A stretch of DNA of 64,000 bases, taken from NCBI GenBank assembly GCA_947493495.1, contig CANLRN010000006.1:43760-107759 (forward strand). Reading direction: 5' to 3'. How positions within the stretch are numbered: position 1 is the stretch's first letter; the number at the start of each line of letters is the position of its first letter. Of the stretch, positions 28,201 to 39,600 are shown in pieces. The translations under genes were made by a program, and so were the position numbers. Source of the stretch: an uncultured Aquimarina sp. GTDB lineage: Bacteria; Bacteroidota; Bacteroidia; Flavobacteriales; Flavobacteriaceae. Below the pieces are notes generated by a model. It was not told the origin of the DNA. It did not search any database and saw nothing but the letters and a program-made list of their open reading frames with translations.

Positions 28201-31200
28201 TCTTTCTACATCATGATCTACTTCTAGGAAGCAACCTGTATTTGTATCGGTAACTCTAAACCTATAGGTTCTTGTTTCATCAGCTGCATTTGGTAAGGTA
28301 AATACCACTCCTGTTTCTGTTTGGGGAGTAGTAGCCAAGTCTCCTGTTCCTAAGGCAATACCTGTTTGGTCTGCTAGACCCGAGCCTGTAATCTCTGCAA
28401 AGGTAAAAGGCCCTGTTCCTCCTTCTATAGTAACTGTTACTTCTTCTGAAGTTACACAGGTAATCCCTGGAGCAGTTACTGTTATTAATTCATTGCTAAT
28501 TCTTACAAATGGTGGTACTATTACCTGAGCAGCCACCTCACAATTATTACTATCTTTAAAGATAAAGTCATACGTTCCTGCAACTGTAGCAGTTGTTTGG
28601 AACTGTATGCCTGCAGCTGGTAATGCATCTACTACTTCCTCATCTACTACTGGGGTTAGTGGAGCAGGACGTGTATATGATACCCTATAGTTATCTCCAG
28701 CAGTTAATGTTCCGCCTGAAACGTCTATAGTAATTATAGGAAACTCTTCGCTTCCATCTGTCGCATTACAACTAAAAGCAGGAACCACTTCTGGAGTAGC
28801 AACAATGGCAGGTGCCTCGCCAACTATATAATCTTTAGTATCCTCACATACCACATCGTCTGTAGTACTAGGGCCATTAGCCAATGTAGCTACCACTCTT
28901 ATAGTATAGGTATCTGGAGCCAGGTTGTTAAAGATATTACTGTTTTGTAATGGTCTTGTAACTCCTAGCGCTAAAGAGCCAGTAATCTCATATTGATAAG
29001 TAGCATTTGGATCTAATCCACCATTTAAGCTTACTTCGATCCTACCATCTCCTGTCCCTGTGTTAGGAGCTGGAGCTGGAGTAGCTGTATTACAACTCGC
29101 ATCAGTCACTCCCATTGTATTATCGATATCTGGTTGGATTGGTGCCTGTATAGCTACTGGAGTCTCAAAAGGACAGGTTACAGCTCCCATTCCTGAATCT
29201 TCTAATCTTACAATATATGATCCCGCAGGAACTTGCTCAAAACGTCCTCCTCCAACATTTATTATTCCTACAGCGGGTAAACCAGTAGCTACATCAATAA
29301 GGGTATAAGTGTGATTTGCAGCACCAGAGCCGATTAATCCCAACCCATCTGGATCCAAAGTAGTTTCAATAACACCAAGTGGTGGTATTGAAGTACAATC
29401 TGGCGGGGTTGTAAATTCTGCTATTATTTCTGCCTGAGGAAACACAGTGACTGAAGGTCTAGGTGTTTCTTCACATCCATTGTTATCTCTAACAATTAGT
29501 TCATATGTTCCTGGTATTGGAAAAGTATAGGTATAACTCCCTGGAGGAGCTTCTTCAAATACCACAGGGTTTATCCCATCATCAAATCCATAGAAAATAT
29601 TTCCATTAGAATTTAATGCCAGTGGGTCTGCAGATGTCTCTATCGTTAGTATATAATCGCTGAGATCACAAGGATTCATCACATCACCAACGTTAATTAT
29701 AGATGGACCAGCGGTTACATCAATATCTATTTGCAATGGTCCTGAGATACAATTATTATCATCTCTGGTATAAATATCCCATTGTAAATCTATTGCCATC
29801 GTAGGATCGATAGTAAATGGCTGATTAATTGTAGTAACATCATCAGTAAATAAACCTACAGGATCACCCCTGCGAACTCTGCTATATCGATACCCTTCAT
29901 CTGGAGTAATACTCCCTCCGATCGGTGTACCTCCATTGGTAGTTATTGAAAATCTAACTTCGTCATCACATTCTGCAACCCTTGGATTATTTGCTACAGA
30001 TACCAAAGGATCTGGTATTTCTATTTCAAAATCTGCTCGAGCAGGACAAAGAGTACCATCATCTTCTTGGACAATTACATAATATAATCCTGGAGCTAAA
30101 TCAGATACCACAATTGGTATATCAGCAGCGCCTACAGCACTTATACCTGTCGTATTTGTTCCAGCTGCTGGATTATTAGTTCCTGATTCAAAAACCGCCC
30201 ATGAAACTTGAGTAACTGGTGGTGCAGTTCCTAATGAACTCACATCAATTGTAAAACGATATTCTCCGTCGGTTGGTAATGGTAATGTTCCGTCATTACA
30301 ACTTACAGGAATTTCAGAAATATCGATCAAAGCAGGTTCTGCTGGGGGGTCTACTGGATCTACAAATCGTGTGAACACACACATTGTATTTGTGTCTTCA
30401 ACTCTTACCTCAAATACTGTATTGAAAGGTAATAATGTAAATTGATGATTTCTTTCTTGCGTCCCAGGAGGATCTGTTGGAAGTATCGAAGATGTAGGCA
30501 ATCCATTAGTAGGTACTTGAGGTCTCAGCCCTATTACTTCAATTAAAAATGGTCCTACTCCTTCTGTAGGATCAATCTCTACATTAAGAGTCACCAAATC
30601 CGGACAGGTTGCAATAACTGTAGTAATAACAGTAAGGTCATCCACATCTGATGCCACAGCAAATGGTCCTAGTCGCTCTGCACAACCATTTTGATCTTCT
30701 ATAAAAATATAATACCTACCAGCATCTAAGCCAGAAAAATCTACAGAGTTAGAAAGTATCGTCTGTGGATTTGGTGATGAAGTTGGTGCTGGGACAAGTG
30801 GACGTACTGATACATTTGCCTCAAGAACTAAGGTATATGTATAGGTTAATGGGCCTCTATCTAAAATATCAATACCTAATGCTCCTAATACCGTAGAGGG
30901 TGTTCCTAATTCGTCACAGGTGATAGGTGTAATTCTTGGTGCACCTTGTTGTTGGATAGGGTCTGGAGCAATTACACTTACCGTCTCAGGGAAACTACAT
31001 CCACGACTATCTCTTACTATAAAATTATAGACACCTTCAGAAAGATTAGGTACTTGTATTTGGTTGGATACTGTTTGTACAAAAACATCTGTAGTAGTAG
31101 CATCATTATCATCAAACTGCACAAAATATTCGGTTTCTGGACCAGTAACAGTAATGGTAACTGTAGCTTGATCTCCATCACAATTTACATCTACATCTGG

Positions 31201-34200
31201 CGAAGTAATAGTTGGTGTGCTACGATCCGTTAATTCTCCTGTATCTGTAGCAGTACATCTCACCGTAAGCCCTGCTCTATCTGTTACAGTAAACACAAAA
31301 TTACCAGCTTCATCACTAGAAAATGGTATTACAGCAGCAGTAGTAGTCACTCCTAATGCTACATTACCTGTAGTGCTTGTGGTAGTATTCTCGAAAGTAA
31401 TATCATAGTTAGCACTACCGCCAGCGATCGTTAGTTCAAAACTACCATCTATATTTGCTCCAGTAGTAGGATCACAACTTAAATCATTAATTCGCCTAGC
31501 GACAATAGTAAGTAATGGATCTACAGTAATATTTATTGTAGTTGGGCAATCATTTTCATCAAAAATTGCAATTTCATAATCCCCAGCTTGAGAAAAGGTG
31601 TTGGTTGTAAAGCTAGTTACTGCTCCAGCTACCAAAGTAGAGGTCTGCACCAAGCTACCTCCTCTAGAAACCGTATATCTATAATCTGGCGTACCTGTAT
31701 TGCCTGTACCGTTTGGATCGATATTAACAATAAAACTCACCATATTATCACCGCTTAAACACACATCAGAATTCTCGTCGATAGCTGCTTCTAATTGGGT
31801 TAATGGTGTAATTAGTAGATCGACTGTTTCACTACAAGATACTCCTGTAACATCAAATACGGTAACGGTATATGTAGTTATTGGATCTCCGGCTGGAATA
31901 TTTGGAATATTATCAATAACATCTGTTACTGGAACAGGACCAAATGTCCCTGTAGTTGGGTGTGACACCTGAAAAGTGTAAACAGGACCATTACCACCAG
32001 AAACATTGCTTACCGAAACTTCATTAAGGTTGGTGACACAATCCTGATCTGTAACACTAGGTGTAAATGTAATTGGATCTGGTTGAGTTACTTCTACTGT
32101 TGCAGTATCAGTACAACCGGTAGAACCATTTCCTAGACTTGTATCGGTAATACTAATAGTATAAGTACCTGCAATGATAGGAGTAGCAACAGAACCTGTA
32201 ATTACTACTGGATTTGTAGTAGTATTAGTTACTGTAATATTAGTAGCTCCTGGGCCTGTAACTGTATAATTAAACGAAGTCACTGGATTTGTAATGCTGC
32301 CATTACTTACAGAAAATGTAAACGCGCCATCATTGCCTCCATTACATGAAACAGGGCTGGTTTGTCTTTCGTCAATAATTCTAGCAACTGGCACATTGGG
32401 CGGTGTAAATATCGTTTCTTCTATACAATTACTATCAGTTCTTCTAGCTTCTACTGTATATGAAGTAGTATTCTCAAACGTATAGGCTGTCGTCGCTACA
32501 AATCCTGTATTGCCAGCACCAGTAGCAGGGTTAGGAGTTACTCTAAACTCATATGTTACTCCCGCTGGTAATGCTGTAGGGTCTGCAGAAAGTGTTACGT
32601 CTGTAGTTTGATTAACACAATCTACATCATCTGGAGTAACGATCACTCGTTCTACTTCTAGCAATGGATCAATCTCAAAAGTTTCTGTAAGCTCACAATT
32701 TGGAGTAGGTGGTGTTACCACATTTCTTACGGTAACACTATGAGTTCCTTGACCCACTACATTAGAAATCGTAAATGGTCTTGCTGGAGCAGCAATAAAA
32801 GCACCTCCATCTAAACTGTATTCATAAGTTCCTGAGCCACCTGTAATATCAGTAACCACGATTGAGGCATTAGGATCGGCATTACAGCTTAAAGGAGTAA
32901 TTGCTCCAAAGGTAACATCAATTGCATCGGGCACATTAAAATTCAATGGGGCTAGTTCTTGATCGCAAGAGAGACCTCCGTTTTGCACAGTTACTACAGG
33001 ATTGGTAGTTGGATCAATATTAGCAAATGTATAGGCACCTAATCCATTTCCTGTGCCTGGTGTAGTAGCCGGTACTGTTGTTGTACCATCAATCAAAAAG
33101 GTAAATGGCGCGGTTCCTGCAGTAACAGTAACCGTTATAGATCCTTGTTCATTAGAACACGGAGGATCAACAGTTGTTGCTGTAGCAGCAATTTCTACTC
33201 TTGGGGTAATGGTCGTTCCTCCTTGCGTAACACATCCTGCTCCAGGCGCGTTATCTCTTACATAAATTGGAAACGTGCCCTCATCACCCACTACAAATCT
33301 AAATCGATACACATTCCCTACTACTTCAAAAGGAAATATATAATCTCCTGTTTGCGTAAAATCTGGATTGGTACTAAATTGATAACTGTTTGAAACAGGA
33401 GTTGAAGTAATGGTTACCTCTACAATGGCAATATACTCGTCATCATCAAAAGGGCTGACGTCTATTGGCGGTGGTACTGGTGTTGGGTTAAAATCTGGAT
33501 TACATACCAAGGCCACTGTAGGTGTAACAGAAACCGTGAAAGGATTGCCCTCTAAAATCTCTCTCATTTCTTCTGCAAAACAATTTGTAGCGCTATTATC
33601 ATCATCTGCATAAGCGGTCAATGTATATTCTCCTGGAGGTAAATTATCAAAATCTGCTGTAGGGTTTGAAGAGCCTGTTATGGTTCTTGGGGTAAATCCT
33701 GCTGGCCCAGTAATTTCATAACGATACGTAGGTTCTCCTCCTGTAATTACTACCTCAATGGCACCCGTGTTATTCACATCACCTGTAGCACAAGCTGGTT
33801 GATCTGTAATATTAAATTCTATAGTAGGATCTATATTGTTAATTGTAATCGCATTTGAAGGAAATATACATGCTTCTACAGGTGCGTTTATTTCTCTGGC
33901 ATCAACTCGATATGATCCAGGTGTAGTAATATTATCAAACAAAGCTGTTGTTTGAAAACCTCCTTCTGGAATAGAATTTCCATTCTCTATTCTAACCAAT
34001 TGATACTCGAATTGTGAAGAGATATTTGTTACTTCTAATGCACCCGGAGCTCCACAGATAATGTTTCGTATTCTATCAATTACTGGGTCAAAATTACTTT
34101 GGAAAACATTAAAAAATAGTTCTGTAGGGCAATCTCCATCTACTGTGGTTAAAATTCTATATTCTCCACTAGCATCTCCCATAGGATTTACACTAGTATT

Positions 34201-36609
34201 GCCTGGGTCAAGTGTAAATACCCTTCCCATACCTACGGTAACCCATTCTGGTTCACAAACTGGGTCTACTGTAGGACAGCCAATTACTCTATCTCCAGTA
34301 GGACAGGCTCCAGGTGCTAATCGTTGCCAAACCGTAGTATCTCCTAAGGTAGAGTCAAGATCCAAGGTAGTACTCGAACCACATAAAAATATCTCAGGCA
34401 AAGGTTGCCCTGTAATCGAACAGGTAAGCACCTGCCCATTTGCATTTGGATTGGTATCAAGATTTGTTACAATATCGACAATAGGATTATCGAGTTCTGT
34501 TTCAGGTAATACTTCGAATCTTCTTTGTGTACCTCTACAATCTACTGAGGTAGTAGTTACAATATAAAATCCTGGTGCTGTCGCATCAAATTCTTGATCA
34601 GTAGATAAGACAACAGTAGGATTAGCTTCATTTACCCATTCATAGGTAGTAAATCCATTACCGCCTCTTAACGTAACAGTTCCTCTACACAAACGTTGAA
34701 CCTCTGCTTCATTAAAACATATATCATCTCTAACCAAAAAGGTCGATGCACCTACTACATTAAAATTACAGATATCTCTTTCTACTATACTAACACTTCC
34801 TTCGGTTATGTCTGAAATTACACCTGTATATTCTGATGTGGCTATATTTTCTATTTCATTAGAACACGCATCTCGCAGGGATGCACAATCAGGCACTACG
34901 CGTACTCTAAAGCGAAAAGTTAAGGCAGGAGACCCTTCTGTGATTGCACTATCATCGATCGTAAGGGTAACAGTACCTCTAGTATTTACTGAACCATCAG
35001 GATTAAACGTTGGTGGTGTAAACATTTGAGTAATTCCTGGGCTTATGAGATCAAAATCTTCAAAATCTACATTGTCGGGTAGTACATCTACAATAGTTAC
35101 ATTGGTTACATCTTCATTACCCGTATTCTCTATCGTAAGATTGTAAAAAACCTCTTCGTTAAAATTAACATCTCCATCGGTAATATCTAAAAAACCTGTG
35201 GGTTGCGAAGCATCTGCTCTTAATACCCGTTTGGTCATTAATACTTGAGGTTCTATAATTTCTACCTGAAAAGCCTGTACAAAAACCTGATACTTATCAC
35301 CACTTGATCTCAGTCTAAAATTAACCTCTGTCTGGTTATTGGTTAAAAAAGGATTCGTGTTATTATCTCTCTGAATATCAAAAATATCAATATCATAGCC
35401 TAAGGTATTGGTAGATGCTGGGTTTCTATTGGTAGTAATGACACCATCTACAGATATAGAGCTATCAAAAAAGTTATTCACTAAGTTTGGTCTTCCTCCA
35501 ATCCTATCATCCAGATCTGTAGAAACTGGTGGCACTGTTCGTACATCACCAGGAACTACTGTCGTAGTAGTCGGTTCTATAGAAATAATATCATCATCAA
35601 AAGGACGATCTCCTTCATAGGCACCAATACCATATCTAGCGTTTACTGGTAAATTAGGCGGTAGCGTGAGAAACCCATTATACTGAATGTTTACATCTCC
35701 TGTAGAACCAGATACAGCACCCAATCCCTGATTAGTACTTATAAATTGACTTGGTAGTGATGGGTCTTCGTAGACGATCACCAAGGTCCAACCTCCACCA
35801 AAATCACTAGTATTAAATCCTCCATCAGTATTTGTTTCAATAACCCCAACAGATGCTCTTTGATCGGCCACAAAATAAGTCCCATCTGGATTGGTAGATG
35901 TAAGCACAATATCGGTAACATCTGCATAACAGTGATAGGGCATATCTACTACTGCATTATTTGGTCGATTATTAGGAACAGCGTTTGGGTTATTTACAGC
36001 ACCTGGATATCCATCATATAATATTCTATCGGCTGTTACATCTATATATTGACCTGTAGGTGTATTAGGGGGTTTAAATTTAATTACATCAAAAGCAGGT
36101 CTTGGATCAGGTTGAGTTGGATTATTATAATTGGCAATAAGTCCTTGACTTCCATTACTTACCAAATTATCCATATCGATATAAGTAGCTGACCAATACA
36201 ATCCGGCATATCTGATTTCGCCACAAATACTAAACCTCTGAAAATCTGCACTACTAGAACTAAAAGTACTTGCATCTACATCTACATCTATATAACCGTA
36301 TGCATTAAACTGTCCATTTTCTAAAGTACCATTATAATTAGCATTAGGATCCCTTGGAGAGTTATCATTTAATCTACTAGGCGCCACAATAGTATTTCCT
36401 ATCATCTGCAATTCTCCATTCATCCTAAACGTACTTTCTGGTACTTCCTGAAAAGGCACACTAGCGGGGTTAAAAATCTGACCATAGGATGAGAAACACC
36501 CTAATAGTAACGCTAGTATTATGTATATATGTACTTGCTTATTGTATTGTACTATCTGTTTCATAAGCTGAGTATTTAGTGTTGTATTTTGGGTAATTAT
36601 CTTCTTCAT
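25282..36609 (-). CDS. sprB: giant SprB-like T9SS type B adhesin
   Basis: 3775-aa secreted surface protein. Layout: signal peptide (IYIILALLLGCFSSYGQ; ATG at 36609 or 36564), an N-terminal domain of about 450 residues, a DUF11-type domain (about 480-600, NLTIENTGNEDVTNVTIVDV), then some 2,900 residues of SprB-like and Ig-like repeats, recognisable by SCNGGNDGAFTF, VTCNGDADGSITITVSG, ITCSGETDGMITVTASGG and ETCAGDNDGTATVSIMGG. The last 90 residues (FFTPDGDGTNDFWYP; KVFDRYGRLLEEF; SGDYWFTI; FTGHFTLYR) are the gliding motility-associated sorting domain. In F. johnsoniae SprB is moved along the cell surface by the gliding motor. Third gene of the four-gene operon; SprB orthology is inferred. Confidence 0.85.
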   Translation of the reverse strand: MKKIITQNTTLNTQLMKQIVQYNKQVHIYIILALLLGCFSSYGQIFNPASVPFQEVPESTFRMNGELQMIGNTIVAPSRLNDNSPRDPNANYNGTLENGQFNAYGYIDVDVDASTFSSSSADFQRFSICGEIRYAGLYWSATYIDMDNLVSNGSQGLIANYNNPTQPDPRPAFDVIKFKPPNTPTGQYIDVTADRILYDGYPGAVNNPNAVPNNRPNNAVVDMPYHCYADVTDIVLTSTNPDGTYFVADQRASVGVIETNTDGGFNTSDFGGGWTLVIVYEDPSLPSQFISTNQGLGAVSGSTGDVNIQYNGFLTLPPNLPVNARYGIGAYEGDRPFDDDIISIEPTTTTVVPGDVRTVPPVSTDLDDRIGGRPNLVNNFFDSSISVDGVITTNRNPASTNTLGYDIDIFDIQRDNNTNPFLTNNQTEVNFRLRSSGDKYQVFVQAFQVEIIEPQVLMTKRVLRADASQPTGFLDITDGDVNFNEEVFYNLTIENTGNEDVTNVTIVDVLPDNVDFEDFDLISPGITQMFTPPTFNPDGSVNTRGTVTLTIDDSAITEGSPALTFRFRVRVVPDCASLRDACSNEIENIATSEYTGVISDITEGSVSIVERDICNFNVVGASTFLVRDDICFNEAEVQRLCRGTVTLRGGNGFTTYEWVNEANPTVVLSTDQEFDATAPGFYIVTTTSVDCRGTQRRFEVLPETELDNPIVDIVTNLDTNPNANGQVLTCSITGQPLPEIFLCGSSTTLDLDSTLGDTTVWQRLAPGACPTGDRVIGCPTVDPVCEPEWVTVGMGRVFTLDPGNTSVNPMGDASGEYRILTTVDGDCPTELFFNVFQSNFDPVIDRIRNIICGAPGALEVTNISSQFEYQLVRIENGNSIPEGGFQTTALFDNITTPGSYRVDAREINAPVEACIFPSNAITINNIDPTIEFNITDQPACATGDVNNTGAIEVVITGGEPTYRYEITGPAGFTPRTITGSSNPTADFDNLPPGEYTLTAYADDDNSATNCFAEEMREILEGNPFTVSVTPTVALVCNPDFNPTPVPPPIDVSPFDDDEYIAIVEVTITSTPVSNSYQFSTNPDFTQTGDYIFPFEVVGNVYRFRFVVGDEGTFPIYVRDNAPGAGCVTQGGTTITPRVEIAATATTVDPPCSNEQGSITVTVTAGTAPFTFLIDGTTTVPATTPGTGNGLGAYTFANIDPTTNPVVTVQNGGLSCDQELAPLNFNVPDAIDVTFGAITPLSCNADPNASIVVTDITGGSGTYEYSLDGGAFIAAPARPFTISNVVGQGTHSVTVRNVVTPPTPNCELTETFEIDPLLEVERVIVTPDDVDCVNQTTDVTLSADPTALPAGVTYEFRVTPNPATGAGNTGFVATTAYTFENTTSYTVEARRTDSNCIEETIFTPPNVPVARIIDERQTSPVSCNGGNDGAFTFSVSNGSITNPVTSFNYTVTGPGATNITVTNTTTNPVVITGSVATPIIAGTYTISITDTSLGNGSTGCTDTATVEVTQPDPITFTPSVTDQDCVTNLNEVSVSNVSGGNGPVYTFQVSHPTTGTFGPVPVTDVIDNIPNIPAGDPITTYTVTVFDVTGVSCSETVDLLITPLTQLEAAIDENSDVCLSGDNMVSFIVNIDPNGTGNTGTPDYRYTVSRGGSLVQTSTLVAGAVTSFTTNTFSQAGDYEIAIFDENDCPTTINITVDPLLTIVARRINDLSCDPTTGANIDGSFELTIAGGSANYDITFENTTTSTTGNVALGVTTTAAVIPFSSDEAGNFVFTVTDRAGLTVRCTATDTGELTDRSTPTITSPDVDVNCDGDQATVTITVTGPETEYFVQFDDNDATTTDVFVQTVSNQIQVPNLSEGVYNFIVRDSRGCSFPETVSVIAPDPIQQQGAPRITPITCDELGTPSTVLGALGIDILDRGPLTYTYTLVLEANVSVRPLVPAPTSSPNPQTILSNSVDFSGLDAGRYYIFIEDQNGCAERLGPFAVASDVDDLTVITTVIATCPDLVTLNVEIDPTEGVGPFLIEVIGLRPQVPTNGLPTSSILPTDPPGTQERNHQFTLLPFNTVFEVRVEDTNTMCVFTRFVDPVDPPAEPALIDISEIPVSCNDGTLPLPTDGEYRFTIDVSSLGTAPPVTQVSWAVFESGTNNPAAGTNTTGISAVGAADIPIVVSDLAPGLYYVIVQEDDGTLCPARADFEIEIPDPLVSVANNPRVAECDDEVRFSITTNGGTPIGGSITPDEGYRYSRVRRGDPVGLFTDDVTTINQPFTIDPTMAIDLQWDIYTRDDNNCISGPLQIDIDVTAGPSIINVGDVMNPCDLSDYILTIETSADPLALNSNGNIFYGFDDGINPVVFEEAPPGSYTYTFPIPGTYELIVRDNNGCEETPRPSVTVFPQAEIIAEFTTPPDCTSIPPLGVIETTLDPDGLGLIGSGAANHTYTLIDVATGLPAVGIINVGGGRFEQVPAGSYIVRLEDSGMGAVTCPFETPVAIQAPIQPDIDNTMGVTDASCNTATPAPAPNTGTGDGRIEVSLNGGLDPNATYQYEITGSLALGVTRPLQNSNIFNNLAPDTYTIRVVATLANGPSTTDDVVCEDTKDYIVGEAPAIVATPEVVPAFSCNATDGSEEFPIITIDVSGGTLTAGDNYRVSYTRPAPLTPVVDEEVVDALPAAGIQFQTTATVAGTYDFIFKDSNNCEVAAQVIVPPFVRISNELITVTAPGITCVTSEEVTVTIEGGTGPFTFAEITGSGLADQTGIALGTGDLATTPQTETGVVFTLPNAADETRTYRFRVTDTNTGCFLEVDHDVERVDNLEVVGRQLSPETCFEEADGQIEITVSGYTFDDDTTVTVGGDLTYTIIDNATGVEVVDGGGAAIPGSNGPLTMTTDPQTFTLPFGASQGNYTINIVQVGNPQCEEPSNPIPILGPAELELILPPFVTTTCSLDDGEFTATTNGARGTVTYEIVETGATSANGTFTDLAPTDANTPRVYTVIATDTFTLNGMMESCTDTETIEVRPPVDDLNIDTITPVGVTCNGDADGSITITVSGTNMPFRYTITPVVTGVESDRQDSNVFNLLAPGDYIINVYDSVGCFRDTTPPVTVPEPEIIEIEVDNVTETTCNVTTADVRLVVTAPSFTAPYTVEARDVTLRDEISTPSNPISEADRDRLVGQQTTDASGVVTFTGLPEGIYEFFAISGTCTSDRAPAITIDVPDQVMAVLDLDNINIVCFGEMTASVDLNSIMGGLGNYMYSLDVTPIDGSPAFTLGPQGDPFFNTLGAGNYVYRIESVPGSGCEFSEPFQITQPAMPFEAVATPTNITCSGETDGMITVTASGGNTNNPYRFSLFNSAGERIFEFVSDEEDNTPGVHVFEELAEDLTGYTVIAEDGEGCRFVVEPIIIEEPDPIIIDLIDSTNETCAGDNDGTATVSIMGGTANPDPALPTYTWSVDGSPFMPVTDPTNLVITDLPGRSIELIIRDFNECDSPRIIEIGPGVVLSADLINELECPVWDYSNPEVPVMIQGPEYSIFFQLNPESVNTDIEYMLTGINGTADPIPAINTTGQFIVLPGEYEGSMMHVDGCVEVVGTIVVEEYMSLTTPVAVMTNNPQDPNEYEITVTGGSGDYTYSIAILPDGLTGTELANALLQLTESDYRELDSNIFSIEETANYVIRVIDNLGCEVLGVQNLTFINILIPNFFTPDGDGTNDFWYPRQDSPNPGSDPFFFTDMEVKVFDRYGRLLEEFRGDQQGWDGIYQGKELPSGDYWFTIILNDKDNREFTGHFTLYR

Positions 36610-36629
36610 ATCTCTGGAGCATTTTTTTA

Positions 36630-39600
36630 CTATTGTATTTTTAGTATATAAAGATCCCCATTATATGTGTTGTTCATATTAGAAAATAAGTTTTGTTTCG
36701 CTTCATCAAGGTTATCAAACTTTTCTAAATACACATATATATAGTTGTCTTTTGGGTTTCTAAAATATTTAGGATCGAGGCCTTGAGATTTTAATTTAGA
36801 CATCCCTCGTTCGAAATAATTTTCTCTTTTATAAATATTAGTAATCAAATAATATCCATTCTCAACATTATGCCCTCCTATATAGGATAGGTTTTCGGTT
36901 AGTACTGTATCATCTTTTACTGTATCTTTTATAATTCTTGTTTCCTGTACTAATTTTTTCAGGGATTCTACTCTACTTTTTGCTATATGTAATATCCACA
37001 TATCGCCGAAATACTTATTCCCGATATTATTTAGATAGTTTTCGGCAGCTTCGTCCTTGTTTCTATAGCTTTTGATCGATACATATTGGTATTGATTCTC
37101 AGGATTGAGTATGATCTGAGCATCATTAAACCCTAAATCATTTAAGGTGCTCGTAAATTTATCAGCATACGTTCCTCCTCTAAATACATTTCCTATTAAG
37201 TAGTATCCTTCTGGGTATCCAGGAATATATTTAGTAGCAAACTTAGCCTCTGGTCTAGAAGCCTCTGCAAATTTGATAAAGCGGTTTCTAGACGTTAATC
37301 TTTTAGAACTCGCAGGATCCGATTCTTTCTTCACTTCTTCAGCTTCATCTTCCATATTTACCAGAGATTCTAACAGTTTACTAAACTCTCTTTTATCAAG
37401 ATTCGTAGTCGTAGTTAATAATGAATCTCTTGCAGCAATTAATTTGCTAGTAATTCTACTACTATTGTCTAGTTCTTTTTGTATCTCTTCTAAATTTTCT
37501 TCTTTAGTATCAGTAGCAGCCTCTTGTCTCGCCTGCTCTTCTGCTGCCAGTCTTGCTGCTTCTGCTTCTTGTCTTGCGCGTTCCTCTTCTGCTAGTCTTG
37601 CCGCTTCTGCTTCTTGTCTCGCCTGTTCTTCTGCTGCTAATCTTGCCGCTTCTGCTTCTTGTCTTGCTCTCTCCTCTTCTGCTAGTCTTGCTGCTTCTGC
37701 CTCTTGTCTTGCTCTCTCCTCTTCTGCTAGCCTTGCTGCTTCTGCTTCTTGTCTTGCTCTCTCCTCTTCTGCTAATCTTGCTGCTTCTGCTTCTTGTCTT
37801 GCTCGCTCCTCTTCTGCTAATCTTGCTGCTTCTGCTTCTTGTCTTGCTCGCTCCTCTTCTGCTAATCTTACTGCTTCTGCCTCTTGTCTTGCGCGCTCCT
37901 CTGCTGCTAGTCTTGCTGCTTCTGCCTCTTGTCTTGCGCGCTCCTCTTCTGCTAATCTTACTGCTTCTGCCTCTTGTCTTGCGCGCTCCTCTTCTGCTAA
38001 TCTTGCTGCTTCTGCTTGTTGTCTCGCCTGCTCCTCTGCTGCTAGTCTTGCCGCTTCTGCCTCTTGTCTTGCTCTCTCTTCTTCTGCTAATCTTGCTGCC
38101 TCAGCTTGTTGTCTCACCTGCTCCTCTGCTGCTAGTCTTGCCGTTTCAGTCTCTTGTCTTATTCGCTCCTCTTCTGCTAGTCTTGCTGCCTCTGCCTCTT
38201 CACGTAATCGTTCCGCTTCTGCTGCTTCATCTTTTTGTTGTTGTACTTCTCTTTCTAGTGTTTTATTAGAAGCTATTCGCTCTTCCTCTGCTTTTCTTTC
38301 TGCCACTTCTCTTTCCAGTTTTTTCTGAGAAGCTATTCGCTCTTCCTCTGCCTTTTGGGCTGCCATTTCAAGTTGAAGTTTCTTTTCTGATGCTATTCGC
38401 GCTGCTTCATCTGCTGCGGCTTTAGCTTCTGCTTCTACACGTGCTTTCTCCGCTACTTCTTCTTGTTTTCTAATTTCTTCGGCTTCTATTCTCTGTTCTT
38501 CTTGTTTTTTTACTTCTTCTTCGGCTAACCTTGCTGCTTCTTCCTTTTGTCTTTCCGTTTCTGCTGCGGCTTGTCTTGCCGCTTCGGCTTGCCTTTCCGT
38601 TTCTTCTGCTGCTGCTTGTCTTGTGGCTTCTGCCTCTCTTTCAGCTTCTTCTGCTGCTTCTTGTCTGGCGGCTTCTGCCTCTCTTTCTGTTTCTTCTGCT
38701 GCTATTCTAGCCTCTTCTGCTTGTTGCTCTTCAGCATTTCTTTGTGCTACCGCAGCGGCGGCTTCTTCTTCTTTCTTCTGTTCAGCCATTTCTAATTCTA
38801 GCTTCTTTCTGGCTGCTAATTCTTGTTCTCTTTTTTCAGCCATTTCTAATTCTAATTTCTTTCTGGCTGCTAATTCTTCTTCTTCTTTCTTCCTGTTTAA
38901 TAATTTTACTTCTTCTTCTCTCTGTAAAGAAAGTTCTCTGGCTCTTTTTTCTTCTTCTTCTTTCGCTTCTTGGATAGATCTTTCGAGTTTATTCATGGCT
39001 CTTTGAGCTTGACCTAATGAATCTCCTCTAGAATTTTGTAATTCTCTAATCAACTTATTTTGATCTAATATTTCTTTTTTCAACCTTCTGATCTCAGAAT
39101 CTCTTGCTTCATATGCCTCATTTGGTTTTCTTCTTCCACGTTTTTGTTCTTTGAAGAAATTGTATGCCAATCCTACCTCGTGAGTTGCTCCAAAATTACT
39201 GGTATCTCCAAAGCCTGTTTCGTATGTATACCCAACAGATATGCTTTTGTTGATGTTAGCTCCAATTCCTACAGAAGCTCCATAAAAACTATTGTATCCT
39301 GCTTGTGCCCATCCTAGACTTGGGTATTCTAAGATTATATTTGCTCCATATCTAAGGTCCGCATCTGGAAGCATGTTTGCATATGCCATGCCTCGGATTA
39401 ACTTATCAGAATCTGACCCTCTTGACCTTCTTCTTGATTCTAAATTTCTTGTATACATTATATGGCCAGAATAGGCAATATTATCAGTTGCTAATTCACT
39501 TGCAGATAAGTTATACGCCACTAGGTTTCCAACAGAGACTCCAATATCAAAATCTAGGTAATTAAAGTTTATTCCAGGAGTCAATAGAAAAACGGAGCTG

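Noticed and set aside
37273..38328. Long plus-strand ORFs of 351 and 238 codons over the coiled-coil gene
   Set aside because: Their low-complexity Ser/Ala/Leu-rich products are shadows of the 45-bp repeats on the minus strand; the minus-strand frame runs through intact with barrel and SPOR-like domains.
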